Of a DNA stretch of 64,000 nt, positions 13,753-25,500 are shown piece by piece. A program made the translations under genes and the position numbers. Origin of the DNA: Hymenolepis diminuta (Eukaryota; Platyhelminthes; Cestoda; Cyclophyllidea; Hymenolepididae); contig CAADRB010000061.1 in assembly GCA_900708905.1 (NCBI GenBank), forward strand, positions 754,127 through 818,126. The letters run 5' to 3'. The notes beneath the pieces are model-generated. The model did not search any database. It had not been told where the DNA came from and saw only the letters and a list, made by a program, of their open reading frames with translations. The number at the start of each line of letters is the position of its first letter. The stretch's first letter is position 1.

Positions 13753-15568
13753 GGCGAACAAAGCACGTTAATTACAAACAGTCATCTCATTCGGCGGATT
13801 TGCCTTAAAAAGCTGTTGAAAAAAACCCCTTCTCCGGATGATGTGCAGTTGAGTCAACACTTTTGTGCGTGCATAAAGAAGATAGTGGTAAAGGAATGGC
13901 AGAATGTTGGGTGCATTTAACTGCTTACTAGAAGCTAGTTAAACTTGTTTGCATCTACATGCTTAAAAAGGTATTGTATTTCAAATTGAAAAAAGGAAAT
14001 AAGTAAAATTCTAGAAGTCCACTGTAGCAAATAATCACCTTGTTAAATGCAAAATAATATTCCCAACATGTAAAAGACAATGGAATGGTCACCAGAATGT
14101 ATTTATTTGAAAAATAACGCAGCAGAACCAAGTGTTTCAGTTATTTTATTGTGAAACTAATAAGGGAGGCTTAACGTAATAGATTTCTGATCAGTAGAAA
14201 GTCGATAAGGATTCAACTATTATGCATTCAAATCCAGGAATGTATATGGAGAATTATTTACATCTTACGATTACTATATCGCAGAGCCATGAAGTGTGAT
14301 TAGGTAGCACGGCGGATTCTACTGGGAAATCTCGTCGTTTAGCTCTAAGGTAAAAAGATCTCATTTTTCAGCTGCTATGAAGTCTACTTAGTCCTCCGTA
14401 ATTCTTTTCGATCTATTAAGTATTAGAAAAAAAGCTTATAAAAATTCAAAACTATCAAGATGCCAAGGAAGTCTTCGGTTTGACCGGTTTCACTTTGCTA
14501 AAACCTACAAAATATCCATTCCTATCTCTAAAAGGCACAATTCCTCACAAGGGCATTGGAGCAAACACAGTGTGAGTCTGTCAATTGTATGCGGGTGTTC
14601 GCATAAAAGAAACCAATGCTTATTAACCATCGAGGATACTACTTTTCCTTGGACTCAGTTTTCTGCTGCTTTAAGTCTAATGAAACTCAAGGGTGGTTAA
14701 AGGGCCACATATGAGATTGTAATCCGCAATTGTGACATAAAATCCGATGGAAGTCTCTTCAAAGGACCTTCTGAGAAAGCAGCAAAATATAACAGCACAT
14801 ATTCTTCTAAACTGCTTGTTTGAAGGGTACAATGCATGTTAGCATTATAAATAAACGAACATATTATTATATACATCACTATAAGAACTAAATTACAATT
14901 AAATTGAAATGAATATAATTACATTCATTCAGGAAATATTGTTTAATATAACTTAATAAAATCGAGAGAACAATAACAATAGTAAGCTATATTTTAAGAA
15001 TATATTTAGCTTCTCTATAGTTTCATTTACGAAATTTTAATGGGATATTAATCGTGTGATAGATATTTCATTTAGCTAGGCTGACATTTTGACAGCCAAA
15101 GTTTTCTGAACTTTATTTTCTCTGTCGATGTTTATTCCCTTGTTTTTTTTGTTGTTTCCGGGTTGATAAACAAAAGATTTTTAAAATGTTTGTTGATAAA
15201 TTAAGTCATGAAATATGTCTAACGTAATATTGACATTTCTACATTAGAAGATGAGTTCCCCTAAGTTAAATACATTTTATCGACTGACCATTCTGTCATT
15301 CTCAGCATACCAGTTAATCAGCTCTGAAACCAAAGCCAAGGTTTAAAGTTTAAAATTTAGTACTAGTTCGTGCAGACGACTGAACTAAACCCGATTTCAG
15401 TTGAAGTTGAGCTCTTATGATGCTCTCATTTTCGTTCTCCAATATTGCTCGATACTACCTTTGTCTGAACCACCCTCTTCTTAAGATGCTTCCTTATGAA
15501 TGAAAGCTATTATTTTTCTTTTCCTATGTTGATAACAAAGATAAGATTATTTGACAAATTCGATCAAC

Positions 15569-15585
15569 ATATATATATATATATT
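15569..15585. repeat. TA dinucleotide run
   Basis: A short uninterrupted run of alternating A and T. It is a simple sequence repeat with no associated gene. Confidence 0.7.
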
Positions 15586-15684
15586 TTAGCTACAGATAGC
15601 ATCTCAATTAACCAAAAGAAGAGTTATGACTTCAAGGCACAATAGGGAAATATCAACTTTTTAATAATTCCAATTTCATTCAGT

Positions 15685-15860
15685 AAAGCGTTTTCCAACC
15701 CTCTTCTTCGGTATGTTGGTAACAATGTCGAGTCTCCAGTGAGAAGTACGCAATTCGGCACCCTCGCCATTAATTAGACTTAACCAATGCAGTTGGCTGT
15801 TCCACTCACTGGGCGCGCACAGATGGACATATAATCCTTAAACTTTGATGTTGTAGGTGA
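15685..15860 (-). repeat. SINE-like repeat, minus-strand copy
   Basis: On the plus strand the order is AAAGCGTTTTCCAACCCTC, then GTCGAGTCTCCAGTGAGAAG, then CAGTTGGCTGTTCCACTCACTGGGCGCGCAC. This is the reverse of the module order in the plus-strand copies at 33.9 and 61.4 kb. It is therefore a minus-strand copy, rather long and decayed. Confidence 0.5.
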
Positions 15861-17401
15861 ACACACTAACCGTTGTGCAACTAGCAAACCAAGTCTAATT
15901 GAAAGGCGTGCTATCCACGTATCTGGTAGGAAATTAAATGTAATAAATTTCGTTCCATTTATTTAATGAACCTGCACAATACCGTATTTCTCAATATAAA
16001 ATTACCTAGTTCTGTGTCCACATACAGGGCAATTGAAAATTAACACCCCATTCAAGCGCTTGCATTTGCGATTAAGGGCCAAGTTATCGTTACACTATAA
16101 AGTTTCAGCGCAAACAATAGTTATAGATCGATGCAGAAAGTCATCAAGCAGTATGAAGCCAAGTGTATACTGGATTCTAGAGCGAATGGTTATGAATACT
16201 TCAGTTTTAAAATAAGATCTAATGCTATGTGCGTTCTTGAGATCCTTTTATGAGAAGTCCATTAAACCATTAGATGTTTAAAATGGGAAGATACTTCTCG
16301 ATTTTCCTTTATGTCACTAATTGAGATGATTTGATTCGTTCTCTTTATAGATTCCCTTTTTTCATCATGTAGCTACCTCCACTTTTCTAGATATATGATA
16401 CAAATTTACAAGATGCTGTGAATTAAATAAGCTGAGTTTTAGTTCTCTGTCATAAATCATGAACAATACTTAGTTTATGAAGGAGATAAATACATTTAAA
16501 TAAACCGATATTTAATGTATCAGATCAAGAGGGCACTGCCATTAGTTGATCTCTTCGAAATAAATTCATTATCTTTTCAAAAGCAAAGCGAATGAAATTA
16601 TCGTTTTCTTCAAAAGCATTTCAAAAGAAACTTATTAATACACATATTGAGCTAGAGCACACAAAGGATTTCGTTCCCATATTGCAAAAAATTTTCTTAG
16701 ATATCTCAATGATCTATCTTCTTTAATTTCAATTTGCAATGCTCAATTCAAATTGATTCCTGCTAGAATGCAATACCTCATAGTTTCACTTATGGGTACG
16801 CGGTTAACCTGACTCATCGTAGTAAATAACAAAAGCCGAGAGTACTTAGGCTACTGGATCCCATAACGATGGCTCCATATGTTCTCAATACACATCCATT
16901 ATTCTCCAATTCTGTTTGACTTAGATCTTAGTAAATAAAGGAACTATTTGCAGGATTCTTCGTCCTCGGTCCTCTCCGAAATCGATCACCAAATCCCATC
17001 ATCGTTTTTTAATTCCCGGTCCAGAACCAAAGGTGGTCACTGGTGCTGGTGATTACAGAGGATAAGGGCCAGCTCTTACTCTTAATATCTATCCTCACTT
17101 TCCGTCTTTATTAAGATTCCAAAACTTGATGCGCATTAAACAAAGTTATCTGCATTTTATCCGGTTAAATCTTCAGAGCAGTTTGAGAAAAAGCTCACTA
17201 ATAACCCCGTTGTAGTTCATACTTATTTAATATAGGGTAATTTTTTTGTCTGTTTAGTAGAACTACGTATGATTACAAATAACAAATACAATTACTCCAA
17301 TTTATCCACAAGTGGCAGTGTTAGTTGTATTCAACTATAATAGTAAAAGTTTAAATTCGGTTTCACCTTCAGCTAACGCAACTTAGGGAGCTTTGCTAAA
17401 A

Positions 17402-17405
<4 letters not shown>

Positions 17406-17439
<34 letters not shown>
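17406..17439 (+). repeat. TAA trinucleotide microsatellite
   Basis: An almost perfect array of about eleven TAA units. It is probably length-polymorphic between individuals. Confidence 0.9.
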
Positions 17440-17440
<1 letters not shown>

Positions 17441-17951
17441 TAATCATCAATATCGAATATATCTTAAATTCTAACTGATTTGCGAATTGAAGTTTAGAAA
17501 CTTAAATTAAAACCTCTTATTATCTAATTGAATTTTGAATAGAAAGAAATATTAGCATCCATATTCGTTTTCTGTGTTCGGGAATTTTGTAAATTCTCTG
17601 ACTCTTATTCGTCGTTGATTATGAAACTCAAACAAACGGAAATATCTCACTTGCCTAAAACGAACGGTTTTCGTGGGAATTAGAGAAACTCTGATTTTCT
17701 TTAAGACGGACGCAGACGTCTAAGGTCAGTAGTCTGGAAAAGTACACTGAAGGTCAAGGGGGAATAAAACCAATCTGTACCAGATGGTTGACCCTAGATA
17801 TTAGTCATGACATAGAAAAACATTTCTGCATCTTCTTTTTCGCCATTGGCATAGTAATCAACGTGCAGGTTTGTAGACTCTGAGGCCACAAGTTGAATAT
17901 TTGTAAGTATACCGACGAGAGACCGAGGAAGCAAAGGTCAAAGCTACAGAG

Positions 17952-18226
17952 TTATTTTTTCTGTCTCAGGTTGTCTATAAGTTGCACATCATCCTTATCA
18001 AGACGAGAAAGGTCGTCGCTCCTTACTTCTTGACAGTCATTTCGATTTAAAAATGTTATCAGTCTGGAGATGTTTTGATCTCCTAACAACAACAACATGA
18101 AGATGTATTCTCTGTAATCCATTTGATTAATAAGACGTATGGACTTAATGGCATTTTGTTTTAACCCTCCCTTTCTAACCTGAATCAACTGTTGTCTGGT
18201 GATATCTAGTGGGTGGATATATCATA
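17952..18226 (-). CDS. Unidentified open frame, possible exon or coding remnant
   Basis: I do not recognise this protein. The minus-strand frame is open for about 90 codons from just after a TGA to a stop at 17952. An ATG gives 78 residues beginning MIQVRKGGLKQN; alternatively a CACTAG/ATATC boundary just upstream could be a splice acceptor. The peptide is charged and leucine-rich, with MDYREYIFMLLLLGDQ in the middle and RSDDLSRLDKDDVQLIDNLR near the end. It looks more like real protein than the usual AT-rich chance frames here. No neighbouring exons, promoter or poly(A) signal were found, so it may be a fragment of a decayed gene or a chance frame. Confidence 0.25.
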
Positions 18227-19270
18227 GCAGCAGAAAACCAGTCTTCCTAGCAGTACTACAGCATGGAGAAATTATATTTCACAAAAGTAAATGAATAAAC
18301 AGTCTCAAAATACACACCTATTAATTGGTTGAAACTGAGGTGATGAAGTGAAAATGCCTGCTTCTCGTCCCAGATATGTCAGAATGTTATCTCCTCTGTC
18401 GAAAAAGAGTTGTGGAAAAATCCGTCAAGAATAAATAAATCTGTCAAACTCAGTCGACAAAACATACGAACGAAGGAATTATGTTAAGTACAAAAATCTA
18501 TTTACTATCTTTATCCCTCCTCTTTAGTGAGTTAAGCGTCAACTAAACCGTTACTTACGTTATGAAAATTCGAGCTCTGGCAATTTTCCTTCAACAGCCA
18601 TTACTAATGAATGTGAATGTCAGAACTTGGTAGTGCCACATTGGAATATTGTTAGGAAATGAAATTGTTCATCTAAACGAAGTTCATAGGCCTTATTCTA
18701 CGCATACTGAACTATCGGTTATTTGGGTTCTGCACCAGAGCCTGCACCGATCCAGTTAATGATTAATTAGGTAATCCATAATTTCCTTCTTACCCAAACT
18801 CATTTAAGCAAGCACATTTTCTTAATACAGCAACCGTCTTTCGGGTTACGTATCTTCTCCCTTCTTCTTTTCCGGTATGATCATTTTAGTCATAGTAATG
18901 CCTCACTAAAAAATTAGCAATATAGAAAATTCAACCTAGATTATATCACTTGCTACTTTCATTACTAGTAACTGATCAGATAAAATACTTGTCAAACACT
19001 GTTCGACCAATACAGTGAACGAAACTGAACCCATTAAAGTGACACCTATTCATTTAAACTTCCTATTTAAATGGGCTTTCAGGGCTTGATTCTCACGGCT
19101 GAAATTTCTCTCAAACCGATAAATCTTATGACGCTTCATTCATGCTGGTATTCCTTATGTCTACAATGCACCAGTTGGCATCGTGTACAACTTCAAATAA
19201 TCAGACAAATTGAAATTGAATACCACTGACTCGAATGACCACCAGCATTTATTAATTACAGGTCTCTTAT

Positions 19271-19297
19271 GGGGGTGGAGGGGGGAAGGGGAGGGAG
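19271..19297 (+). other. G-rich tract with four G-runs
   Basis: Runs of five, six, four and three G are separated by loops of four, two and one bases (GGGGGTGGAGGGGGG, then AAGGGGAGGG). This satisfies the usual pattern for an intramolecular G-quadruplex and stands out in AT-rich DNA. It lies about 1.45 kb upstream of the EGF/TSP1-like gene. Confidence 0.6.
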
Positions 19298-20745
19298 TTG
19301 CACATAGTTTCTCAGCTTGAGGGACATCGGTGTGCGCCATTTAGTTCAGTATTAATCTGCAAGGAGAATAGTGAAAGAGAATGACATCTTGATAGGATGA
19401 AACAAAGCAAGGGTTAGCAAATCTTGGTGGTTAACAATTTACCTAAGCTAGAACTGGTTCACCGAAACTGATGAGTTTGTGACAAGTTCGGATTGTGCCC
19501 AGGGTCATTGCTGAAAATACTGGTTCTAATCGACAATGCAATGGAAGGTATCTTCGTGGTGATTGGTCTGTTATTTTCAAATCACACATCGACATTCTTC
19601 ACAATTCTCGCATTCTTATGAAATAGTTCTTTACAAATAAGGGGAAAATTTATCCAATCTTCCCTAGTCAATCTCCTCTTCCTTTTTAACTACGAAATCT
19701 GAATGCGTTACAGCGCTATTTAATAGAGGGCCATTTCACTGTTCTTATATGTAATAGGATCCGCCGCTGTCAATGTCATTACAATATTGATTTTTTCCAT
19801 TATATCAGCTTTCTCCCGCTCGGATCAAGGAATGTTAACATTTTACTGATTGGGCATAACAAGAGAAATCTATTAATTTAGACTTCAAGATTTTAAGGCG
19901 CCATTTATGTACAAAATTAAATCTCCTCAAACTAGAACTGTGAAATATCAGTCCCATAATAGATTAATCGACCACCATTATAACATCGGTAACGTTAGCA
20001 CTTTCTCAAACTTTTTTGGAATATTTTTACTGAAAGTAATACTCAGATTGACTGAAAATTAATAACTAGATAAAAATAAATTATACGCTATATTCTCTAA
20101 GCTAATTTATGGTTGGTTCCCATCTAACATGATACAGCAGAGAATTTGGAAAAATGATAGCTGGGAAATTGCAAAGTGAATGCAATCTAACTAATACAGA
20201 TGTAATTCATTGTTTTCTGCCGGTTGCAAAATTTAAGGCATTAAATGAATAAATACTTACTAACCTCTTCTAAATAAATGAATCACCGATTTAAATTTGA
20301 GATGTGTACATATTTGCACTTTTCGTTTTCTAGTTTCTAGACTGCCTCTTACTAGATTCAAATGTATTCATCGATTAGAAGCGCATGACTTAATTATTTG
20401 GTACTGAACTATAATAAGTAGTAAATAATTAGATCTCATGATATTACAATTTTCCAAAATATAACACATTTTTCCCAAAGAAATCTCCCTCTACACTGCC
20501 TATTTTTGATATGAAGCCATATAGTTCTGGTAACAGTTAGGATTAATTAAACTATTAAGTGTAAAATCGGATTACCTTGTTTTTATTCATATGAGATGCG
20601 ATTTTGAAATTTCCTCTTAAATGATATATTTAATACTTGATTAATATGAAAATTTTAATCACATGCAACTCAGTGACATTTTCAAAAATTTAGATCCATA
20701 AATTCAAAATTTCATACATGGATTAAGTCACGTTTCGGTCAGCTG

Positions 20746-22128
20746 ATGTTATATCATATGCGAATAAAGAACCTGTTTCTGCTTCATTTAACCCTTTTCT
20801 GCATTATACTCCACCTATCCAGTTCGGACATTCTTGAAGATAAGACATGGTCAGCTTGCACTGAAGAACAATCAAATTATTGCAATCCTGGGAGATGCAA
20901 ACCCGCGCCTAGAGATTATCCAGAATCCTACACATGTGAATGTACACGAGATAGCTTTCTTGATAGATCATTTCGTCCAAGGAGGTATCCACAGATAGTA
21001 GCACGATGTTCCCCTCTAATTTATAATCCCTGCATAAAATGCCATGAAAAGAACACGATCAAATGCACTCCTACTTCCAATTCTAGTAGCATCTGTCAAT
21101 GCTATCCTGAGTTTAGTGAATCGTCTAATTGCTATGAGAAAAAGAATCCCTGTGAGGTGGTTCCACTTGGAGCTAGTTTATCTGGAAATGCAGCTTGTAG
21201 GGCAGAGTTTGGAAACCTATGTATTCCTCTGTTGGGATCGCAGAAATATACTTGTATTTGTATCGTACCATTTAGAGCATCTAAAGTTCTCTCTTTCCCA
21301 AATTGTATGGGGGATCCAGAAACACCCTGTGATAGGCAACTTTGTGTTGGGTTTCAACCGTCAAAACCGAAGGATACTTCCATAACCCCGAGAAGCGTCA
21401 TTATCATCGGAGAGGTGGATTCAGTATATGAGGAAGGAGCGAAGTGTGTTGGAAATGGAACATGTATTTGTCCAAAGAACTGGCATGGTGAACACTGTAC
21501 CCAATGGTATGCTAGTCCACTGGAGTTAGCCTGGACGGCTTGGACGTCTTGCAAACCCGACTGTTTGGATAGAAGTATTCTCTCACCTTTAAGCGATGCT
21601 ACTGGTGTTGGATACAAAGTTTCAAAATCTCTTTGTGATGCCGAAGATCAACGCTATTGTGGAGGAACAATGAAAAAGTGGAGTCGATGCAAAGTGACTG
21701 CTCTCTGTTCAAGTGAAAACGAGAAGGAGATACAAAACTTTGCTTCAGAAGTGGCTAAAGTATCTGCTGATGTAATGAAGGAATTTTACAACAAGGTAAC
21801 TATTAATCGACAAAACTGTTCTCCTACTTATATCGTTTGAGTACCAATGATTTATAATAATATCTAATTATAGGACATGTCTACACAAATGGAGTCCCCT
21901 GAATTGCTGATTTGGGCAGAAAAATGGAATTTGTTTTTTATTTATTTCTTGATTATGATTTTCGGATTTATCTTGAGTGTGACAGTAATGGAAATTGTTG
22001 GAGCTATTCGATTAACGAGAGAGCAGATTAAAGAAATTCTTGATAAAGAAAGAGAAGATATGAATGAGAGAAAATTTAAATTCCGACGCACATTAATCAG
22101 ACGAAAAATGAACGAGGATGAAGTTTGA
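20746..22128 (+). CDS. Cysteine-rich type I membrane protein with EGF-like and TSP1-like modules
   Basis: Two exons, 20746-21795 and 21874-22128, are joined in phase 0 across a 78-base GT-AG intron and encode 434 residues. Met1 or Met5 may start translation; Met5 gives the cleaner signal peptide (about residues 5-27, LFLLHLTLFCIILHL). The ectodomain has 30 cysteines between residues 38 and 321. An EGF-like module spans about 195-251 and ends CVGNGTCICPKNWHGEHC, with an N-glycosylation motif at NGT. A divergent thrombospondin type 1-like module spans about 263-321: WTAWTSC, then a CGG motif and two late cysteines. Exon 2 adds one membrane helix (about 369-389, FFIYFLIMIFGFILSVTV) and a charged tail of about 40 residues. 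By family it should sit at the cell surface in adhesion or ligand binding, which is inference. The N-terminal cysteine-rich region matches no family I can name. It converges with POC5. Confidence 0.85.
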
Positions 22129-22141
22129 AAAACGTTTATTG

Positions 22142-22147
22142 AATAAA
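22142..22147 (+). promoter_or_regulatory. Poly(A) signal of the EGF/TSP1-like gene
   Basis: A canonical AATAAA lies 14 bases after the stop codon. This implies a very short 3' untranslated region, as expected where a convergent gene ends about 400 bases away. Confidence 0.6.
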
Positions 22148-22527
22148 AGTCGTAGCGAAGTTAAAATGAACATGCAAATGCATTTGCCCATAAGGACGTT
22201 AAAAATTAGTTCTTGGTCTTATTTCGAAACGTGATTCGTTGTATTGATTCTCTTAGGTCATTTTGATTTCCTCTTGGAATCATTGAAGCCTAAAATGTAA
22301 TGGAGAGTTATTGTCTAGTTCTTTTTACAAGAGTTTGTTGGTATAAGTAAGATATTTTCTGATAATAATAGAAAAAATTTGATTAAATTTAAATTAAAAA
22401 TGAAATATATAGTCACATACATATATAAATAATATAATCTGAAATTTAATGCGCAAGTTTGTAATTTAGTTAATACAATAACAAAATACAGAATTATATT
22501 TCGAATAAAATTGGTACACATTCAATT
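22148..22527. other. Convergent intergenic spacer
   Basis: About 380 AT-rich bases lie between the poly(A) signal of the EGF/TSP1-like gene and the stop codon of POC5. The spacer holds 3' ends of both transcripts. On the minus strand a variant signal ATTAAA (22450-22445) could serve POC5; I saw no canonical AATAAA for it close to the stop. No gene lies between. Confidence 0.5.
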
Positions 22528-25500
22528 TTATGAACATATGGTGTGCTATATGACAAAAAAATGACAAAAGACTGATAAATCAGAAAAGGAATAAATAAAA
22601 TGATAACTATAATTGACAAGACTTACTTGATTAATGGAATCATGTCGTTGAACTCGAATTTTACCAAGATTTGCCGAACTGTAAAGACTAGGCCCAACAG
22701 GATTTCCATATTCAAATGTTTGTGTTCTGAAAAGAGTATTTAGTGCAGAATCATCTCTACTATTGTTATATCTTGTTGTAACCACTTTAACGGGCTCGAT
22801 TATACTGAATTTGACTAGTGAATCATTGTGTCTTCTTGAAGTTAGCAGGCTGTTAGTCTAAAGAAAGTAAGAAGTAGTATGAGATCGAAACTATTTAAGA
22901 AAATGGTGGAAGGGGATTTAGACGATTTACCAGATAATTCGAAGTAGTAGTGACCCCCTTTACGGGTGATCCAACAACGGTCCTACTGGGAGAGGCTGTT
23001 TAAAAATTTAGTCATTTCAAATAAATTATTTATCTACTTAAATGTTGATTTAAGTATCAATTTTACCAGGAATACTGATGTTCAGAGGTTTTTCCGAAGA
23101 TTTTAGTTCATTTTCAGGTTGGAGAACAGTCATGGTCTCCATATTGAGAGCACAAACACCACGCATCAGAGCGGATTTCATTGATTCCTGGATTCGAGCT
23201 CGGGACAATTCGGCCTGAGCGCAGCGTTCTTCGGCTGCTCGAAGCTTGTCTTTTAACTGCAGGATGACAAAAGAGACCATAATAGATTCAAATACTTGAA
23301 AGCTGACGTACAGATATTAGGAATTTGTTTAGGTTATTGGTTGAAAGAAGTAGACCGAAAATTATGACAAATAGTTGATTTGTCCTCGTTTCGTTCATGT
23401 TTTACAGCATCACAATGAGTTATTTTTGCAAAAATAAATCGAAATTGAATTAATAATAATGGAATTACGTTGTCAAACTCAAGAACATCATTCTACTTTG
23501 AATTTGTTAATACGAACATCGGACCATACATAGGGAACCATGAATGGAAATTATTGACAGAATCACGATAAGAACCTAAGCACAGTCTTCACAATGACAA
23601 ACAATAAACCGAAATATCATAACGATAGCATATAAAGCGTTTTGTTGTCTTTACTGATATATTTTTTCATGGTAAACATAATTCCAGAACCTAGTGTCAA
23701 TGTTGTAGCAAAAATCATGATAAACGTTGGTAATTTAGGCACGATTGCATTTAGATAACTGCTTTTAGTTAAGCCCGATGACACACATTTTAGAAAAAAA
23801 TTAGATATGGGACTCCGCAAAGCCATTTTAGTGTAACAGGTGTGCGCTACAGCGATTGGACAAGATTATGTTCTTAAAACATACCTCAATAATCTTAGTT
23901 TCATAATCCTGTGACAGCTGAAAGCAAATCTGTTGACTTTCTCTAACAAATCGCTGATGAGCACGTTGCTTCCAAGTTGATTCCATGCCCCTTTTCCACG
24001 CTCTCCACATGCGAAATACCAGGGTACGTCGAGCATGAGCATAGGCCAGTTGACTGCAGAGTTTCTAAATGAAATAAGAAATACCTCGTAAGTTATTTCT
24101 AAATGTCTTTAGGATAAAATGAAGTACAAATAAACAGAAATAATTTTGTGATTGTATTCCTTATAAATTGATTCGGTTATTCAATGGTTCTTTAATCAAA
24201 TTCAGAATAAAAGTCCCATCATTAATCTGACAAAAGGTGCAGCCAACTCCAGATACTATAGTAATTTAAAGAGAGTTTTGCATCTTTTCCAAAGCAATTT
24301 AGATCGCTTTATGCTTAAAATACAACCGATCATAAATTTGAAACAAATGAAATGCAGATTCTCGGTTGATATATAATTTCACGTTCCGATTTCATTAAGA
24401 GAAAATCGCCAAAAAATGATACGAAATACCTCTAATGCGTTTGACATACATGAAAACATCAAATAGACAAGCTTAATTTATGACGCTTTCCATTCTACAG
24501 ACATATTCTGCAGACCCTGATATGGGCATACACTAGGAGATTTAAACTATGTTGTTTACTTATCATTTATATTTAGAGATGTCATGAAAAGCAATAAAAG
24601 TTAATTTACAATACCGTTTCAAATCAACCATCTTTTTGTTAATTAAAAGGACCACTGTCTAGACTGACAATCAGAGTTTAAAAAAGAAAATGAACTCGGA
24701 ACTCTAAGCGCTACTTAATCAGAGTAACTATAGAAACATAGGCATTATTATGACACCGCATGCATTGTTATCATGGTAAAACAATACATGAAAAGTTTGA
24801 AAAGACAGAGGAAATAATTTTGGAGATTGACCGCTGACATCATATTTATAGTAGCTGTGGATAGCTGCCAAAACACTTTGATGAATATCAAGCGATCGGA
24901 AAATTTATGAAGCACTGATCCAGACCAGAGTATCTTTCAAATATATGAAGTTTGAAGAAAGTTTAATTCGATATGCGATATTTTAAAAGGGATTAAAATA
25001 AACCAGATTCCGTTTAAGTTTATTGTTTTTCATGATGATGTAAAAATTGAAAATTGCAATAACTTCACCAGATATCTACGTGATACTTATAAGCATTTCG
25101 AAAACTGGATGCTAGGTGGCGATTTATTCATCGGTTGCTCCACATTAAAACTTATTTTCAAAAATTCAATACAGTCAAATCATTCAAATAAACATTATCT
25201 TACCTCGCTTTCATTCCTCTCCTTAGACACGTCACGTTCTACCTTCATTTTCATCTGATCAATTTCTGATTTCAATACCTCTATGACGCTTTCGCGTTTA
25301 GCCAGAGACATTTCATATTGTTTGGACAAATCCCGTAAACTTTCCAGCTGATGAATTAGCGTCTCCATAGAATAACTGACTCTAAAATAGAAAATAGATA
25401 AAAAAACAATCATACTTCGAAAATTCAGAAGCAATTATGTTAGATATTGAATTGTACATCTCCGAGCAAATATGACGATATTCCTCCTATAGAGAAATAG

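Larger units (their letters stand above)
5481..20745. other. Long gene-free region with dispersed repeats
   Basis: About 15 kb in which I find no supportable gene. It contains dispersed SINE-like copies (7.9 and 15.7 kb), R3 repeats (7.3, 10.7 and perhaps 12.2 kb), a GA dinucleotide run near 13737-13752, a TA run near 15569-15585, a TAA microsatellite at 17.4 kb, an unexplained minus-strand open frame at 17952-18226 and a G-rich tract at 19271-19297. Several short open frames occur (for example 12843-13103 and 13471-13761), but none has recognisable motifs or splice context that I trust. Confidence 0.55.

Noticed and set aside
13471..13761. 96-codon minus-strand frame over a GA/CT run and a GGCAGT-rich stretch
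   Set aside because: Its start lies in the CT dinucleotide run, giving Ser-Leu repeats, and the rest is low-complexity. There is no convincing protein.
21044..21617. Two frames of 113 and 87 codons inside the EGF/TSP1-like gene
   Set aside because: They are shadow frames of the real exon, which explains their openness.
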